From Caballeronia choica (GTDB lineage Bacteria; Pseudomonadota; Gammaproteobacteria; Burkholderiales; Burkholderiaceae): 64,000 nt of DNA. A model generated the notes under the pieces. It ran no database searches, was not told where the DNA came from, and saw only the letters and a list, made by a program, of their open reading frames with translations. Below are positions 49,903 through 58,208 of the stretch, one piece after another; the stretch's first letter is position 1, and each line of letters opens with the position of its first letter. The position numbers and the translations under genes were made by a program. The DNA lies in assembly GCF_001544535.1 (NCBI RefSeq), contig NZ_FCON02000026.1:19216-83215 (forward strand), given 5' to 3'.

Positions 49903-51453
49903 CTAGGTCTGCACCTGACCGGCCATCTGCTGGATCTGCAGCACCACGAACTCCGCTGGCTGCAACGGTGCGAATCCGACCCACACGTTCACCACGCCCA
50001 TGTTGATGTCGTTCTGGGTGGTGATCTGGCCGTCGCACTTGACGAAGTACGCCTCGCGCGCCGATGCGCCCTGGAACGCGCCCTTGGTGTAGAGATCATG
50101 CATGAAGGCGCCGACGTTCAGCCGCAGTTGCGCCCACAGCGGGTTGTCGTTCGGCTCGAACACCGCCCACTGCGTGCCGCGATAGAGCGATTCCTCCAGG
50201 TAGAGCGCGAGCCGCCGGACCGGCACGTACTTCCATTCGGAACCCACCTGGTCGTTGCCTTGCAGGGTACGTGCGCCCCACACCACGTTGCCGTACACCC
50301 TGAAACTTCTCAGACAGTTGACGGCCATGATGTTCAGCGTGCCGTTTTCGAGGTCGGTCAGCGGGATGACCAGTCCGGTCGCACCCGTGAGGCTCGCGTC
50401 GACACCCGCGGGCGCCTTCCAGATGCCCCGCGAGGCGTCAGTCGATGCGTAGATGCCGGCGACGAACCCGCACGGCGGATAGGAAGCGATGCGTCCCTGC
50501 TGCAGCGGGTCGGGCGCGTCGACCCAAGGGTAGTAGAGCGCCGAGTTGATCGAATCCTTGCCGGTGATCTGGCTGTTTGGCCCGTTGGCCTCGAACGTGG
50601 CGAGGCTCACCGTCGGATCGGAATCGACGATCAGGAAGGCGCGGTGCGCACGGCAGTAGCCCTGAAGCAGGGCGATCGTGGCCGCGTCGGTCTCGGCCGG
50701 CACGCACAGCAGGTTGAAGAGGTCGACCCGGTCCAGCAGGAAGACCCCGCCGCTTCCGGTGTTGTCGGCGTTGAGCGCCTTGTGGAATGCGGATGTGCCC
50801 GGCGTCAGCACGTTGCCGTCGAGACTCGAGCCGGCGAGCGTGTACGGGGACGGCGGCGAGCCGCCTCCGGGCGGATTGGGCTTCGGCGCCACCGTCGTGA
50901 TGCTGCTCAGCTGGATGAAGCTCGATCCGCTGTTGACGACGCTGCCCACATAGCGCCCTTGCGGATCGGCGGTGTCGTTCGAGAGATTCGTGAAACTCTC
51001 GACGATCGATTCACTGCCGCCGGCGGGCGTGTAGGTGACGAGCACGGAGAAGCGCGTCGCATCGCCCGGCTTGGCCACGATGCGCACGCCATAGAACGTT
51101 GCCCACATGCCGGGGCTGGACGCCGTCGCCACGAAGGCCGTGCCGCCGCTCGTATCGGGCACGCTGACCTTGGCCGAACCCGCCGTCGCCGAGTCCACGA
51201 GACGGACGATATAAGCCTGCTGTCCGCCGTTGTTGAAGAACTGGTTGACGCTGTAGCCGAGCGTGCTGCGGGAGTCGAGCCCGCCGAAGACGCGCTGGAA
51301 CTCCGGCCAGCTCTGCACCAGGGTGGCCTGCGTGGTCGGCCCCTGCGCGGCCCAGCCGATGAATCCGGTGATGGACGTGGCCACGCCCACGATGGTGTGG
51401 ATGCCGCTCGGCACTTCTTCGATGTACACACCCGGGAAGGTGTAGGTCGTCAT
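49903..51453 (-). CDS. eCIS contractile sheath protein
   Basis: A 516-residue sheath protein. It begins MTTYTFPGVYIEEVPSGIHT, the N-terminal strand that every contractile sheath has (YxxPGVYxEE), and ends with LNVGAFMHDLYTKGAFQGAS then YFVKCDGQITTQNDINMGVV, the conserved C-terminal domain. I start at ATG 51453 because GGAG lies 9 bases ahead; an in-frame ATG at 51468 is also possible. It is the first gene of the eCIS transcript, about 48 bases after the predicted sigma-54 transcription start. Confidence 0.93.
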   Translation of the reverse strand: MTTYTFPGVYIEEVPSGIHTIVGVATSITGFIGWAAQGPTTQATLVQSWPEFQRVFGGLDSRSTLGYSVNQFFNNGGQQAYIVRLVDSATAGSAKVSVPDTSGGTAFVATASSPGMWATFYGVRIVAKPGDATRFSVLVTYTPAGGSESIVESFTNLSNDTADPQGRYVGSVVNSGSSFIQLSSITTVAPKPNPPGGGSPPSPYTLAGSSLDGNVLTPGTSAFHKALNADNTGSGGVFLLDRVDLFNLLCVPAETDAATIALLQGYCRAHRAFLIVDSDPTVSLATFEANGPNSQITGKDSINSALYYPWVDAPDPLQQGRIASYPPCGFVAGIYASTDASRGIWKAPAGVDASLTGATGLVIPLTDLENGTLNIMAVNCLRSFRVYGNVVWGARTLQGNDQVGSEWKYVPVRRLALYLEESLYRGTQWAVFEPNDNPLWAQLRLNVGAFMHDLYTKGAFQGASAREAYFVKCDGQITTQNDINMGVVNVWVGFAPLQPAEFVVLQIQQMAGQVQT

Positions 51454-51511
51454 GGTTGGCGTCTCCATGGGCACGAGCGTCGCCAGTGCGCGCCGCTTCG
51501 TGCGCTTGAAA

Positions 51512-51527
51512 AGCGAGCGGCATGCCA
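51512..51527 (-). promoter_or_regulatory. Sigma-54 (-24/-12) promoter of the eCIS operon
   Basis: On the minus strand TGGCATG, four bases, TCGCT match TGGCACG-N4-TTGCW with 2 mismatches, with the essential GG and GC exactly 12 bases apart. It lies about 60 bases upstream of the sheath ATG, facing it. It is near an activator gene of the sigma-54 class, which strengthens the call. Confidence 0.6.
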
Positions 51528-51620
51528 AGGCGCCGGATCATGCGCGATCAGGCAGCGAAAGCGTTGATCGAAAAAGCAGGGCGCGAGAACGCGACGCGGT
51601 GCGCCAGCGCCGGAATTCGC

Positions 51621-51651
51621 GCGGGTGTCACCTGTGCGATGTGACACCCGC
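51621..51651. promoter_or_regulatory. Perfect dyad, likely activator (UAS) site
   Basis: GCGGGTGTCAC (51621-51631) and GTGACACCCGC (51641-51651) form a perfect 11-bp dyad with a 9-base spacer. It lies about 100 bases upstream of the sigma-54 promoter, the usual distance for enhancer-binding activators, and overlaps the end of the activator gene. A terminator for the activator gene is the alternative. Confidence 0.55.
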
Positions 51652-52692
51652 GCAGCGTGGCGGACCCGCATCCGGGGCTTTGTGAGGTGTCACAGCGGGT
51701 GTCACACGCTGTCTCACCTGTGACGGGGACGATTCCGCGATGCCATAGCGCGACATCTTGCGATAGAGGGTCATGCGGGAACACCGCAGCTCGCGCGCCG
51801 CCAGCGTCTTGTTCCACTGTGCCGCGATCAGCGCCGAAAGAATCCGGCTGCGCTCCAGCCTCGTTACGTCCGCGGCGGCAGGCCCCGTCGTCGTACGCAA
51901 GCTGTCGGGCAGATGGCACAGATCCACGGTGTGCTCGGGCGGATCGACGAACACGACTTCGAGCAGATTGCGCAGCTCGCGCACATTGCCCGGCCAGTCA
52001 TGGTTCATGACGCATGACAGCGCCGCGGCGGTGAACTCACGCACGCCCTGGGCGTGGCGGGCATTCATTTCCGAAAGGAAGTGGCGCAGCAGCATCGGGA
52101 TGTCCGCCCTGCGCTCGCGCAACGGCGGCAAGTGGATGCGGGCGACGTTCAAGCGGTAATAGAGATCCTTGCGAAAGCGGTTCGCCGCGACGAGCTCGCC
52201 GAGATCCTGGTTGGTAGCGGCGACGACCCGCACATCGAGCGCGATCGCCCGCTTGCTGCCCAGCGGATAGACCTCGCGGCTTTCGAGTGCTCTCAGTATC
52301 TTCGCCTGCGCATAGAGGCTCATTTCGCCGATCTCGTCGAGAAACAGCGTGCCTCCCTTCGCGGCGCGGAACTTGCCTTCGTACGCGGCTTGCGCCCCCG
52401 TGAAGGCCCCACGCTCGAACCCGAACAGTTCGCTTTCCAATAGCGCGTCCGGCAATGCAGCGCAGTTGACTGGCATGAAGGGGCCGTTCGAGCGCGCACT
52501 CTGTCGATGGATAGACTGCGCGACGCACTCCTTGCCGGTGCCGGTTTCGCCGGTCAGCAGCACGTTGATCTCGGAGCGCGCCACCTTGAGCACGAACGCC
52601 TTGGCGCTGCGCATAGCCTCAGTGTTGCCCAGCAACGCATGCGTCGTGCACGGGGACCAGAATGTGGATGCCACCAACGGAGTTGCTTGCAT
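51628..52692 (-). CDS. Sigma-54-dependent transcriptional activator controlling the eCIS operon
   Basis: A 354-residue enhancer-binding protein with no sensory N-terminal domain. The AAA+ core has Walker [10 protein letters not shown] (about residue 47), the sigma-54-contacting loop [10 protein letters not shown] with intact GAFTGA, Walker [12 protein letters not shown], and [16 protein letters not shown] Fis-type HTH ([22 protein letters not shown]) follows near residue 310, then a 34-residue tail. Without a receiver or GAF domain its activity must be set by expression level or partner proteins. It lies just upstream of the sheath gene and reads in the same direction. Confidence 0.9.
   Translation of the reverse strand: MQATPLVASTFWSPCTTHALLGNTEAMRSAKAFVLKVARSEINVLLTGETGTGKECVAQSIHRQSARSNGPFMPVNCAALPDALLESELFGFERGAFTGAQAAYEGKFRAAKGGTLFLDEIGEMSLYAQAKILRALESREVYPLGSKRAIALDVRVVAATNQDLGELVAANRFRKDLYYRLNVARIHLPPLRERRADIPMLLRHFLSEMNARHAQGVREFTAAALSCVMNHDWPGNVRELRNLLEVVFVDPPEHTVDLCHLPDSLRTTTGPAAADVTRLERSRILSALIAAQWNKTLAARELRCSRMTLYRKMSRYGIAESSPSQVRQRVTPAVTPHKAPDAGPPRCAGVTSHR
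51686..51724. promoter_or_regulatory. Cluster of GTGTCAC half-sites
   Basis: GGTGTCAC (51686-51693), GGGTGTCAC (51697-51705) and CTGTGAC (51718-51724) lie inside the last codons of the activator gene and repeat the half-site of the 51621-51651 dyad. They are probably further activator sites of the eCIS promoter. Confidence 0.5.
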
Positions 52693-52788
52693 GAGCGTTT
52701 ATCCGGCTTGTCCCGATTCCGTGGACGTCAATGACTCAAATTGCGGGACCGTATCGACCCGGGTTATCGTCGGCACGAGTTCGCCAAG

Positions 52789-52812
52789 TTTGCGTGACGC
52801 ACGTCACGCAAA
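52789..52812. promoter_or_regulatory. Palindrome upstream of the activator gene
   Basis: TTTGCGTGACG (52789-52799) and CGTCACGCAAA (52802-52812) are perfect 11-bp arms around two bases. It lies about 100 bases before the activator start and may be an operator controlling it. Confidence 0.45.
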
Positions 52813-53948
52813 TGCATGCGGAGTCAATCCGCTCCACGTTGCGTTGGTCTTCCATGCCTGAATCTGTTTCTTCAAACAAAATAGCATGTCTAATGGATTA
52901 ATCTTCGCTCGAGTGAGTTTTCAGTACCGATGCGCCAATCTAAGTATTTTCGCATGGCGGCGCCATCGTAGCGACGAGCGCAGGGTCGTGCCATCCAAGA
53001 CATACAAAAACCAGTTTAGTTAGTCGCGGGCAAGTTTTAAAGCGCAAAATGTCGTGATAATCCGCCATGCAAGCCGTCAGGCTCACCGGACGTAATACCG
53101 GGGCACGGTCCGTCGGATTTTCGATCAATGAATGCCCGGCTCGACGCAAGGACGACGCACCCGTGATTGATCTCAGGCGCGAACGTCTTTAGCGATATTG
53201 TTGGATCAGAGACGCAATCAGAAAGACCCCGTTGGGGCTGGGGGCTGCTAACCGATTCGGCAAGCTATGACCTTGGCCATCTGAACAACTGGCACCAGGG
53301 ATGGGCGCGCGGATTGTCGGCGACGAACTCTCGGCGCTGTAAAGTCATTGCTTCCGACGCACTCGATCAAGCCTCTATTGAATTTACGTGCATGACTGCA
53401 TGCGACGTCCTATTATTGATATTCATACGTCATACTAATGATATTGCAGCGTGCGACAAATGTAGGAAGGCTAGTGTTGCGAACCGGCGGATTTCAATCG
53501 CGTCTGCGCGCGATTTGGCACAAACCCTTTGATCGAGTGAAGGCTATTTAAAGCAGAATTGCAAGAAATTTTTCATTGCCTGCGGCCGGGGTAGGATGTC
53601 CGCTATCCTGATGATGGCCGACGTCGGTCAGCCAGACACTTTACCCTCTCTTGGCGTCACTTTCTGGGCAAGCACAGTTGTCATGCCCTACCGATCCGTT
53701 CCAAGTGAGCACCGAGTTTCGTCCGTATCAGGGGCGGAAGAGCGGACGCTCGTTTGGCCTCTGTACGGCTCCGAACGTGCGGCGCCGCACCGCTGCAGGA
53801 TCGAATATTGCCCCGTCGAGTTCGAAGGTGGGAATTTGCAAGACGGACGCTGGACACGAAGCGGTCTCATACGTTTGTTGAACCCGCGTCGAATTTCCAT
53901 GGTTCTTGTCGCGAACGCTGCGCCGCTTCCTCGCCACTGGACGTGATC
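52813..53948. other. Long gene-poor region, lower GC than its surroundings
   Basis: About 1.1 kb without a convincing gene. Short open frames occur (for example plus strand 53167-53532 and 53596-53946) but lack known domains, ribosome binding sites and codon bias. The segment 52860-53480 is noticeably A/T-rich compared with the flanking operons. It may hold long regulatory sequence or remains of old genes. Confidence 0.5.
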
Positions 53949-53983
53949 ACCTAGGTAATTGACACGTATGGACCTAGGTAATT
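53949..53983. promoter_or_regulatory. Two direct copies of ACCTAGGTAATT
   Basis: Copies lie at 53949-53960 and 53972-53983, 23 bases apart (about two helical turns). Each contains the 8-bp palindrome ACCTAGGT. They lie 60-95 bases upstream of the MFS transporter start and are plausible sites for the LuxR-type regulator encoded at 56984-57556. Confidence 0.6.
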
Positions 53984-54042
53984 TGAGCCTCTACCCTGCT
54001 TTTGATACCGGAACGAACCGACATTCAAACAGGAGAGGAACA

Positions 54043-55404
54043 ATGCCAGCTCACGACACTCAACAGGTGGACACCAAGACGCTACGAAGAGTTATCGCGG
54101 CGGCTTCAATTGGAAATTTTGTCGAATGGTTCGATTTCGCCGCGTACGGATTTCTGGCAACCATCCTGACGCGGGAGTTCTTTCCCAGTGGCGACCCTAC
54201 TGTCGGGCTTCTGAAAACGTTCGCGGTATTTGCGGTCGCGTTCGCATTCCGTCCGCTGGGCGGCCTCTTCTTTGGGGTCGTCGGCGACCGGATCGGCCGC
54301 AAGCGAACACTCGCTTTCACGATCCTGCTGATGGCCGGCTCGACGACGTTGATCGGCGTTCTCCCGACTTACGCGAGCATCGGCTACTGGGCGCCGCTCC
54401 TGCTTACGATCATTCGCTGCGTTCAAGGATTTTCCGCAGGCGGCGAGTACGCGGGGGCTTGCGCTTACGTGATGGAACATGCTCCACGTCGTCGTCGCGC
54501 GTTCTTCGGCAGCTTCGTTCCGGTTTCGACTTTCTCATCGTTCGCTTGCGCGGCCGTTGTTGCGTATTTGCTCGAATCCTCGTTGTCGTCGCAAGCGATG
54601 GTCGACTGGGGTTGGCGCATTCCGTTTCTGATCGCGGCGCCGGTCGGTCTCATCGGCGTCTACCTGCGCGTCAATTTAAACGAAACGCCCGCATTTCAGG
54701 CGCTCGAAGGAAAGAAGGAAGTTGCGCACGCGCCCTTGGTGGAAACCCTGCATTCCCAGTCTCGGAACATCTTGAAGCTCGGCGCCTTCGTATCGGTCAC
54801 AGCCCTGTCGTTCTACACGTTCACGACGTACTTCGCGACCTATCTTCAAGTGGTCGGCCATCTGTCTCGCGGCACCTCGCTGCTGGTGACCGTCCTCGCC
54901 CTTCTCTTCGCTGCGGCCTTGTGCCCGCTCGCCGGCTTCTTCTCCGACCTGGTGGGCCGCCGGGCGACGATCGCGAGCACCTGCATCTTCATCATCGCGT
55001 CGGTTTATCCCGCCTTCGCGCTGGGTGGATCGGGTGTCTTGTCGCAGTCGTTGGCTGGTGTGGCGCTCCTCGCCATCGGCGCCGTGCTCTCGGGCGTGGT
55101 GACCGCACCGCTCATGTCGGAAGTATTCGCAACGAAGACGCGATACACCGCGTCCGCGATCACCTACAACCTGGCGTACACGATCTTCGGCGGCACCGCG
55201 CCGCTGGTCGCGACATGGTTGATCTCCGCCACCGGAACGAATCTGTCGCCCGCGTACTACCTGATCGCGGTGTCGATCTTCTCGATGATCGGCGGCCTCG
55301 CGCTGCATGAAACATCGAAGACCGCACTTGAAGAAGCCGGTCCCGCCACCGACAGCCCGAGCAACGCCGCCTCGGTCAATCACACATTCGAACGAATCTC
55401 CTGA
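54043..55404 (+). CDS. MFS transporter, metabolite:proton symporter (MHS/ProP-like)
   Basis: A 453-residue transporter with 12 predicted helices. The start at ATG 54043 has a strong AGGAGAGGAA site and avoids placing the repeat pair in the coding region. The N-terminus IGNFVEWFDFAAYGFLATIL and the loop GVVGDRIGRKRTLAFTIL fit the MHS family, which imports proline/betaine, dicarboxylates and related compounds with protons. The following gene belongs to a glycine-betaine/dimethylglycine catabolism group, so betaine-like import is suggested but not shown. Confidence 0.87.
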   Translation: MPAHDTQQVDTKTLRRVIAAASIGNFVEWFDFAAYGFLATILTREFFPSGDPTVGLLKTFAVFAVAFAFRPLGGLFFGVVGDRIGRKRTLAFTILLMAGSTTLIGVLPTYASIGYWAPLLLTIIRCVQGFSAGGEYAGACAYVMEHAPRRRRAFFGSFVPVSTFSSFACAAVVAYLLESSLSSQAMVDWGWRIPFLIAAPVGLIGVYLRVNLNETPAFQALEGKKEVAHAPLVETLHSQSRNILKLGAFVSVTALSFYTFTTYFATYLQVVGHLSRGTSLLVTVLALLFAAALCPLAGFFSDLVGRRATIASTCIFIIASVYPAFALGGSGVLSQSLAGVALLAIGAVLSGVVTAPLMSEVFATKTRYTASAITYNLAYTIFGGTAPLVATWLISATGTNLSPAYYLIAVSIFSMIGGLALHETSKTALEEAGPATDSPSNAASVNHTFERIS

Positions 55405-55454
55405 GCGCGCGGTTCCCTTTCGACTCGTACATGCATACTGATCGGATAAAAGCA

Positions 55455-56426
55455 ATGAGCAGCCTTCACGATTCGAGCATCATCATCGACGGTCTGAACA
55501 TATCGAAGTTCGAGCGCTCCGTGTTCGAAGACATGCGCAAGGGCGGAGTCACGGCCGTGAACTGCACGGTCTCCGTCTGGGACGACTTCCAGAAAACCAT
55601 CGACAACATCGCGGAAATGAAACGGCAGATCCGCGAATACAGCGAAATCCTCACGCTCGTGCGCACGACCGACGACATCGTGCGCGCGAAGAAGGCGAAC
55701 AAGACCGGCATCATCTTCGGCTTTCAGAACTCCTATGCGTTCGAGGACAACCTCGGCTATATCGAAGTGTTCAAGGAACTCGGCGTGAATGTCGTGCAGC
55801 TTTGCTACAACACGCAGAATCTTGTCGGCACCGGCTCTTACGAACCGGACGGCGGATTGTCTGGATACGGCCGCGAAGTGATCCAGGAGATGAATCGCGT
55901 CGGCATCATGGTGGATCTTTCGCACGTCGGCGCGAAGACATCCTCGGACGCCATCGCGTGCTCGAAGAAGCCCGTCACGTACTCGCATTGCTGCCCATCC
56001 GGATTGAAAGAACATCCGCGCAACAAGACAGACGATCAACTGCGCGAGATCGCTGAAGCCGACGGCTTCGTCGGCGTGACGATGTTCATGCCGTTTCTTC
56101 GACGGGGCGCGGACGCGACCGTCGAAGATTATCTCGAAGCGATCGAATATGTAATCGATGTGATCGGCGAAGACAAGGTCGGCATCGGCACCGACTTCAC
56201 GCAGGGTTACAGCACCGAGTTCTTCGACTGGATCACGCACGACAAAGGCCGCTATCGTCGTCTGACGGACTTCGGCAAGGTCGTCAATCCGGAGGGCATT
56301 CGGACGATCGGTGAATTCTCGAACCTGACGTCCGCGATGGAACGCGCTGGCTGGAGCGAATCGCGCATCAAGAAGGTGATGGGAGATAACTGGCTGCGCG
56401 TATTCGGCGAAGTCTGGAACGGCTGA
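55455..56426 (+). CDS. PA5396-like dipeptidase, M19 family, with reduced metal site
   Basis: A 323-residue protein of the renal dipeptidase (M19) family from ATG 55455; an upstream ATG at 55431 lacks a better site. Overall it looks like the Pseudomonas PA5396 group next to dimethylglycine genes. Canonical M19 enzymes have HxD at the N-terminus and a Glu bridging two zincs. Here the equivalent segment is DGLNIS (positions 12-17) and the Glu position is Gln91 (FGFQNSYAFED). The two later His ligands (H157 in DLSH, H178 in YSH) and the Asp (D247 in IGTDF) remain. So the family role may differ from plain dipeptide hydrolysis. Confidence 0.85.
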   Translation: MSSLHDSSIIIDGLNISKFERSVFEDMRKGGVTAVNCTVSVWDDFQKTIDNIAEMKRQIREYSEILTLVRTTDDIVRAKKANKTGIIFGFQNSYAFEDNLGYIEVFKELGVNVVQLCYNTQNLVGTGSYEPDGGLSGYGREVIQEMNRVGIMVDLSHVGAKTSSDAIACSKKPVTYSHCCPSGLKEHPRNKTDDQLREIAEADGFVGVTMFMPFLRRGADATVEDYLEAIEYVIDVIGEDKVGIGTDFTQGYSTEFFDWITHDKGRYRRLTDFGKVVNPEGIRTIGEFSNLTSAMERAGWSESRIKKVMGDNWLRVFGEVWNG

Positions 56427-56451
56427 ATGGAACCGAGAATACGAACCCGTC

Positions 56452-56900
56452 ATGCAGCCTCAATTGCCTATCGACGTCGATCCGCAAACCGGCGTCTGGA
56501 CCACCGACGCGCTGCCGATGCTCTATGTGCCGCGCCACTTCTTCACGAACAATCATATTGCTGTCGAAGAAGCCCTCGGCCGCGAAGCGTCAGCGGCATG
56601 GCGGTGTTCGAGCACTCTCTGATGCGCTTGTCGCAGCGCGGCTGGGGCTTGTTGAGCATCGTCGAAGCCGACCCGGCGACGTCGCGTGCGCGCATCCATC
56701 TGCGTCATTCGTCAATCGTGCTTGCACAGCCGAGCAAGCACGGAACACTCTGCTACATGTTCGCGGGCTGGTTCGCCGGCGCGATGGATTGGCTCAATGA
56801 CACCGCTCCTGCCGGCACGGCAACAGGACCGCGCTCGAAGGCAATCGAATCGCAATGTGCGGGCGGAAGTCACGATTGCTGCGTCTTTCACGTCGCGTGA
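56452..56900 (+). pseudogene. Decayed DUF5943 protein (PA5395-like)
   Basis: The first frame begins MQPQLPIDVDPQTGVWTTDA and continues to VEEALGREAS, then hits a frameshift and an early stop. Another frame resumes with AVFEHSLMRLSQRGWGLLSI and FAGWFAGAMDWL to TGA 56898-56900. In the intact family about 30 residues connect the two parts (between GREA and GVAVFEH); they are missing here. So a deletion and frameshift inactivated it. It follows the dipeptidase gene as in Pseudomonas PA5396-PA5395. Confidence 0.75.
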
Positions 56901-56983
56901 CCGTTGGCCCGCGCGCTACACTCACATAGGAGCCTACGTACACACAAGCCGTGCTCAGAACGCAATCCACGCCGATATACAAC

Positions 56984-57556
56984 ATGCCGCACATGACCGA
57001 CACGATGTCCAGTCTCGACTACGAGGACCTCTTCAGGCATCTGCCAGTCGCAGTCATCGTGGCCAGAGAGCGAATCATGGTGGACTGCAATACGAGAGCT
57101 CTGGAACTGTTCAGGGCGGAACGCAGCGACATCGTCGACCAGTCCTTCTCGAAGCTTTATCCCCAGCAGAAAGACTTCGCGACGACCGGTCGGCGCCTCG
57201 CGCCGCTAATCGCGAAGCGCGCGGTGTTCAGCGACGACCGCATCATGCGTCGCATCGACGGCAGTCATTTCTGGGTTACTGTATGCGGCTTCGGCTATAA
57301 CCCGAAGCGGCCTTTCGAACTGGCTATCTGGACTTTTGCCGACCTGTCGGACAACGCAAAGCAGACTGACGTCGCGAGCACGTTGACGGAGCGCGAGCGC
57401 GACGTCGCCGCGTTGCTCGTGCACGGCTTGACGAGCAAGGAGATCGGCAAGGAATTGAACATCAGCCCACGCACGGTCGACATCCATCGCGCAAGCCTGC
57501 TGCGAAAGTATGAAGTGCGGGCGACATCCGATCTCATCGCCCGGCTTCTTGCGTGA
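56984..57556 (+). CDS. PAS-LuxR transcriptional regulator
   Basis: About 190 residues. The N-terminal PAS-like part (FRHLPVAVIVARERIMVDCN, GSHFWVTVCGFGY) senses a signal, and the C-terminus is a LuxR/GerE HTH (LTERERDVAALLVHGLTSKE then ISPRTVDIHRASLL). The start is unclear; ATGs at 56984, 56993 and 57002 and a GTG at 56951 all lack good ribosome binding sites. It probably regulates the transporter-dipeptidase genes, and the repeats ACCTAGGTAATT upstream of these are candidate sites. Confidence 0.83.
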   Translation: MPHMTDTMSSLDYEDLFRHLPVAVIVARERIMVDCNTRALELFRAERSDIVDQSFSKLYPQQKDFATTGRRLAPLIAKRAVFSDDRIMRRIDGSHFWVTVCGFGYNPKRPFELAIWTFADLSDNAKQTDVASTLTERERDVAALLVHGLTSKEIGKELNISPRTVDIHRASLLRKYEVRATSDLIARLLA

Positions 57557-57599
57557 ACCTCGCTTCAGACGGCGCCAATGGATCACTGGCAAGTCGATG

Positions 57600-57737
57600 G
57601 ATGACTGCAATGAGGAAAAGCTGTTCGTCTCGGAACTGAGGGTGAAGTCGCTCCTGCGCAAGATCAACTCGAATCTCGGCGCACAAAACCGGACGCAGGC
57701 CGTCGCCATCGGCAGGACGCGGGGCTTGATCCAGAAA
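57600..57737 (+). pseudogene. C-terminal HTH scrap of a second LuxR-family regulator
   Basis: The frame reads EKLFVSELRVKSLLRKINS then NLGAQNRTQAVAIGRTRGLI, recognisable as the end of a LuxR/MalT-type HTH (family pattern LGA.NRTQAVA.A...G). No start, sensory domain or first HTH helix is present. It lies 45 bases after the PAS-LuxR gene. Confidence 0.6.
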
Positions 57738-58208
57738 CCGCGCGGACGGCCGCGAGGCGCACGCGCACCATGCGGGCAGACTTCTCGCGATAGGTTATCC
57801 ATTCGACCTGTTCGATTCCGAAACGTGGAGTTCATCGCCCGCGTCGCACACCTACCGGCGGCAGCATCGAACACGCCCTGCTCCCGAAAAAATCTCCATC
57901 CCAACCATGAGTTATCGGAAAGCCAACGTCTTACTTTAGAGTGCGCAGACTTCCATGCAGCGTCCTGCCGACCCGCATGCATACACTTGCGCAAATATCG
58001 CGGCTACGGATTCAGAGCTGGCAGGAAATGGCGCCCGCCTATAATGACCATCACAAGGTGGGAAGCGGCGCCGCGGCGAACTGCCGGGACGTAAAGCGGA
58101 GGTCGGTTTCGGTCCGATGCGATGCGACGGTTGCGGAAGTTGAAGTGGGCTGGAGCCGCAGTTTGCTCTGCCGATAGATGCTTTGAGGCTCAACAATGAG
58201 GCGGCGTC
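57738..58208. other. Gap before the potassium transporter gene
   Basis: About 470 bases. No gene is recognised. The last bases carry GAGGCGGCGTC, a usable ribosome binding site for the GTG start at 58209. Confidence 0.5.

Noticed and set aside
51621-51651. Rho-independent terminator of the activator gene
   Set aside because: The dyad is perfect but has no T-run after it on the minus strand, has a 9-base spacer, and its half-site is repeated nearby, which fits protein binding better. Termination is not fully excluded.
53167-53946. Two plus-strand open frames in the gene-poor region
   Set aside because: No domain, no ribosome binding site and no codon bias; listed only as part of the gap description.
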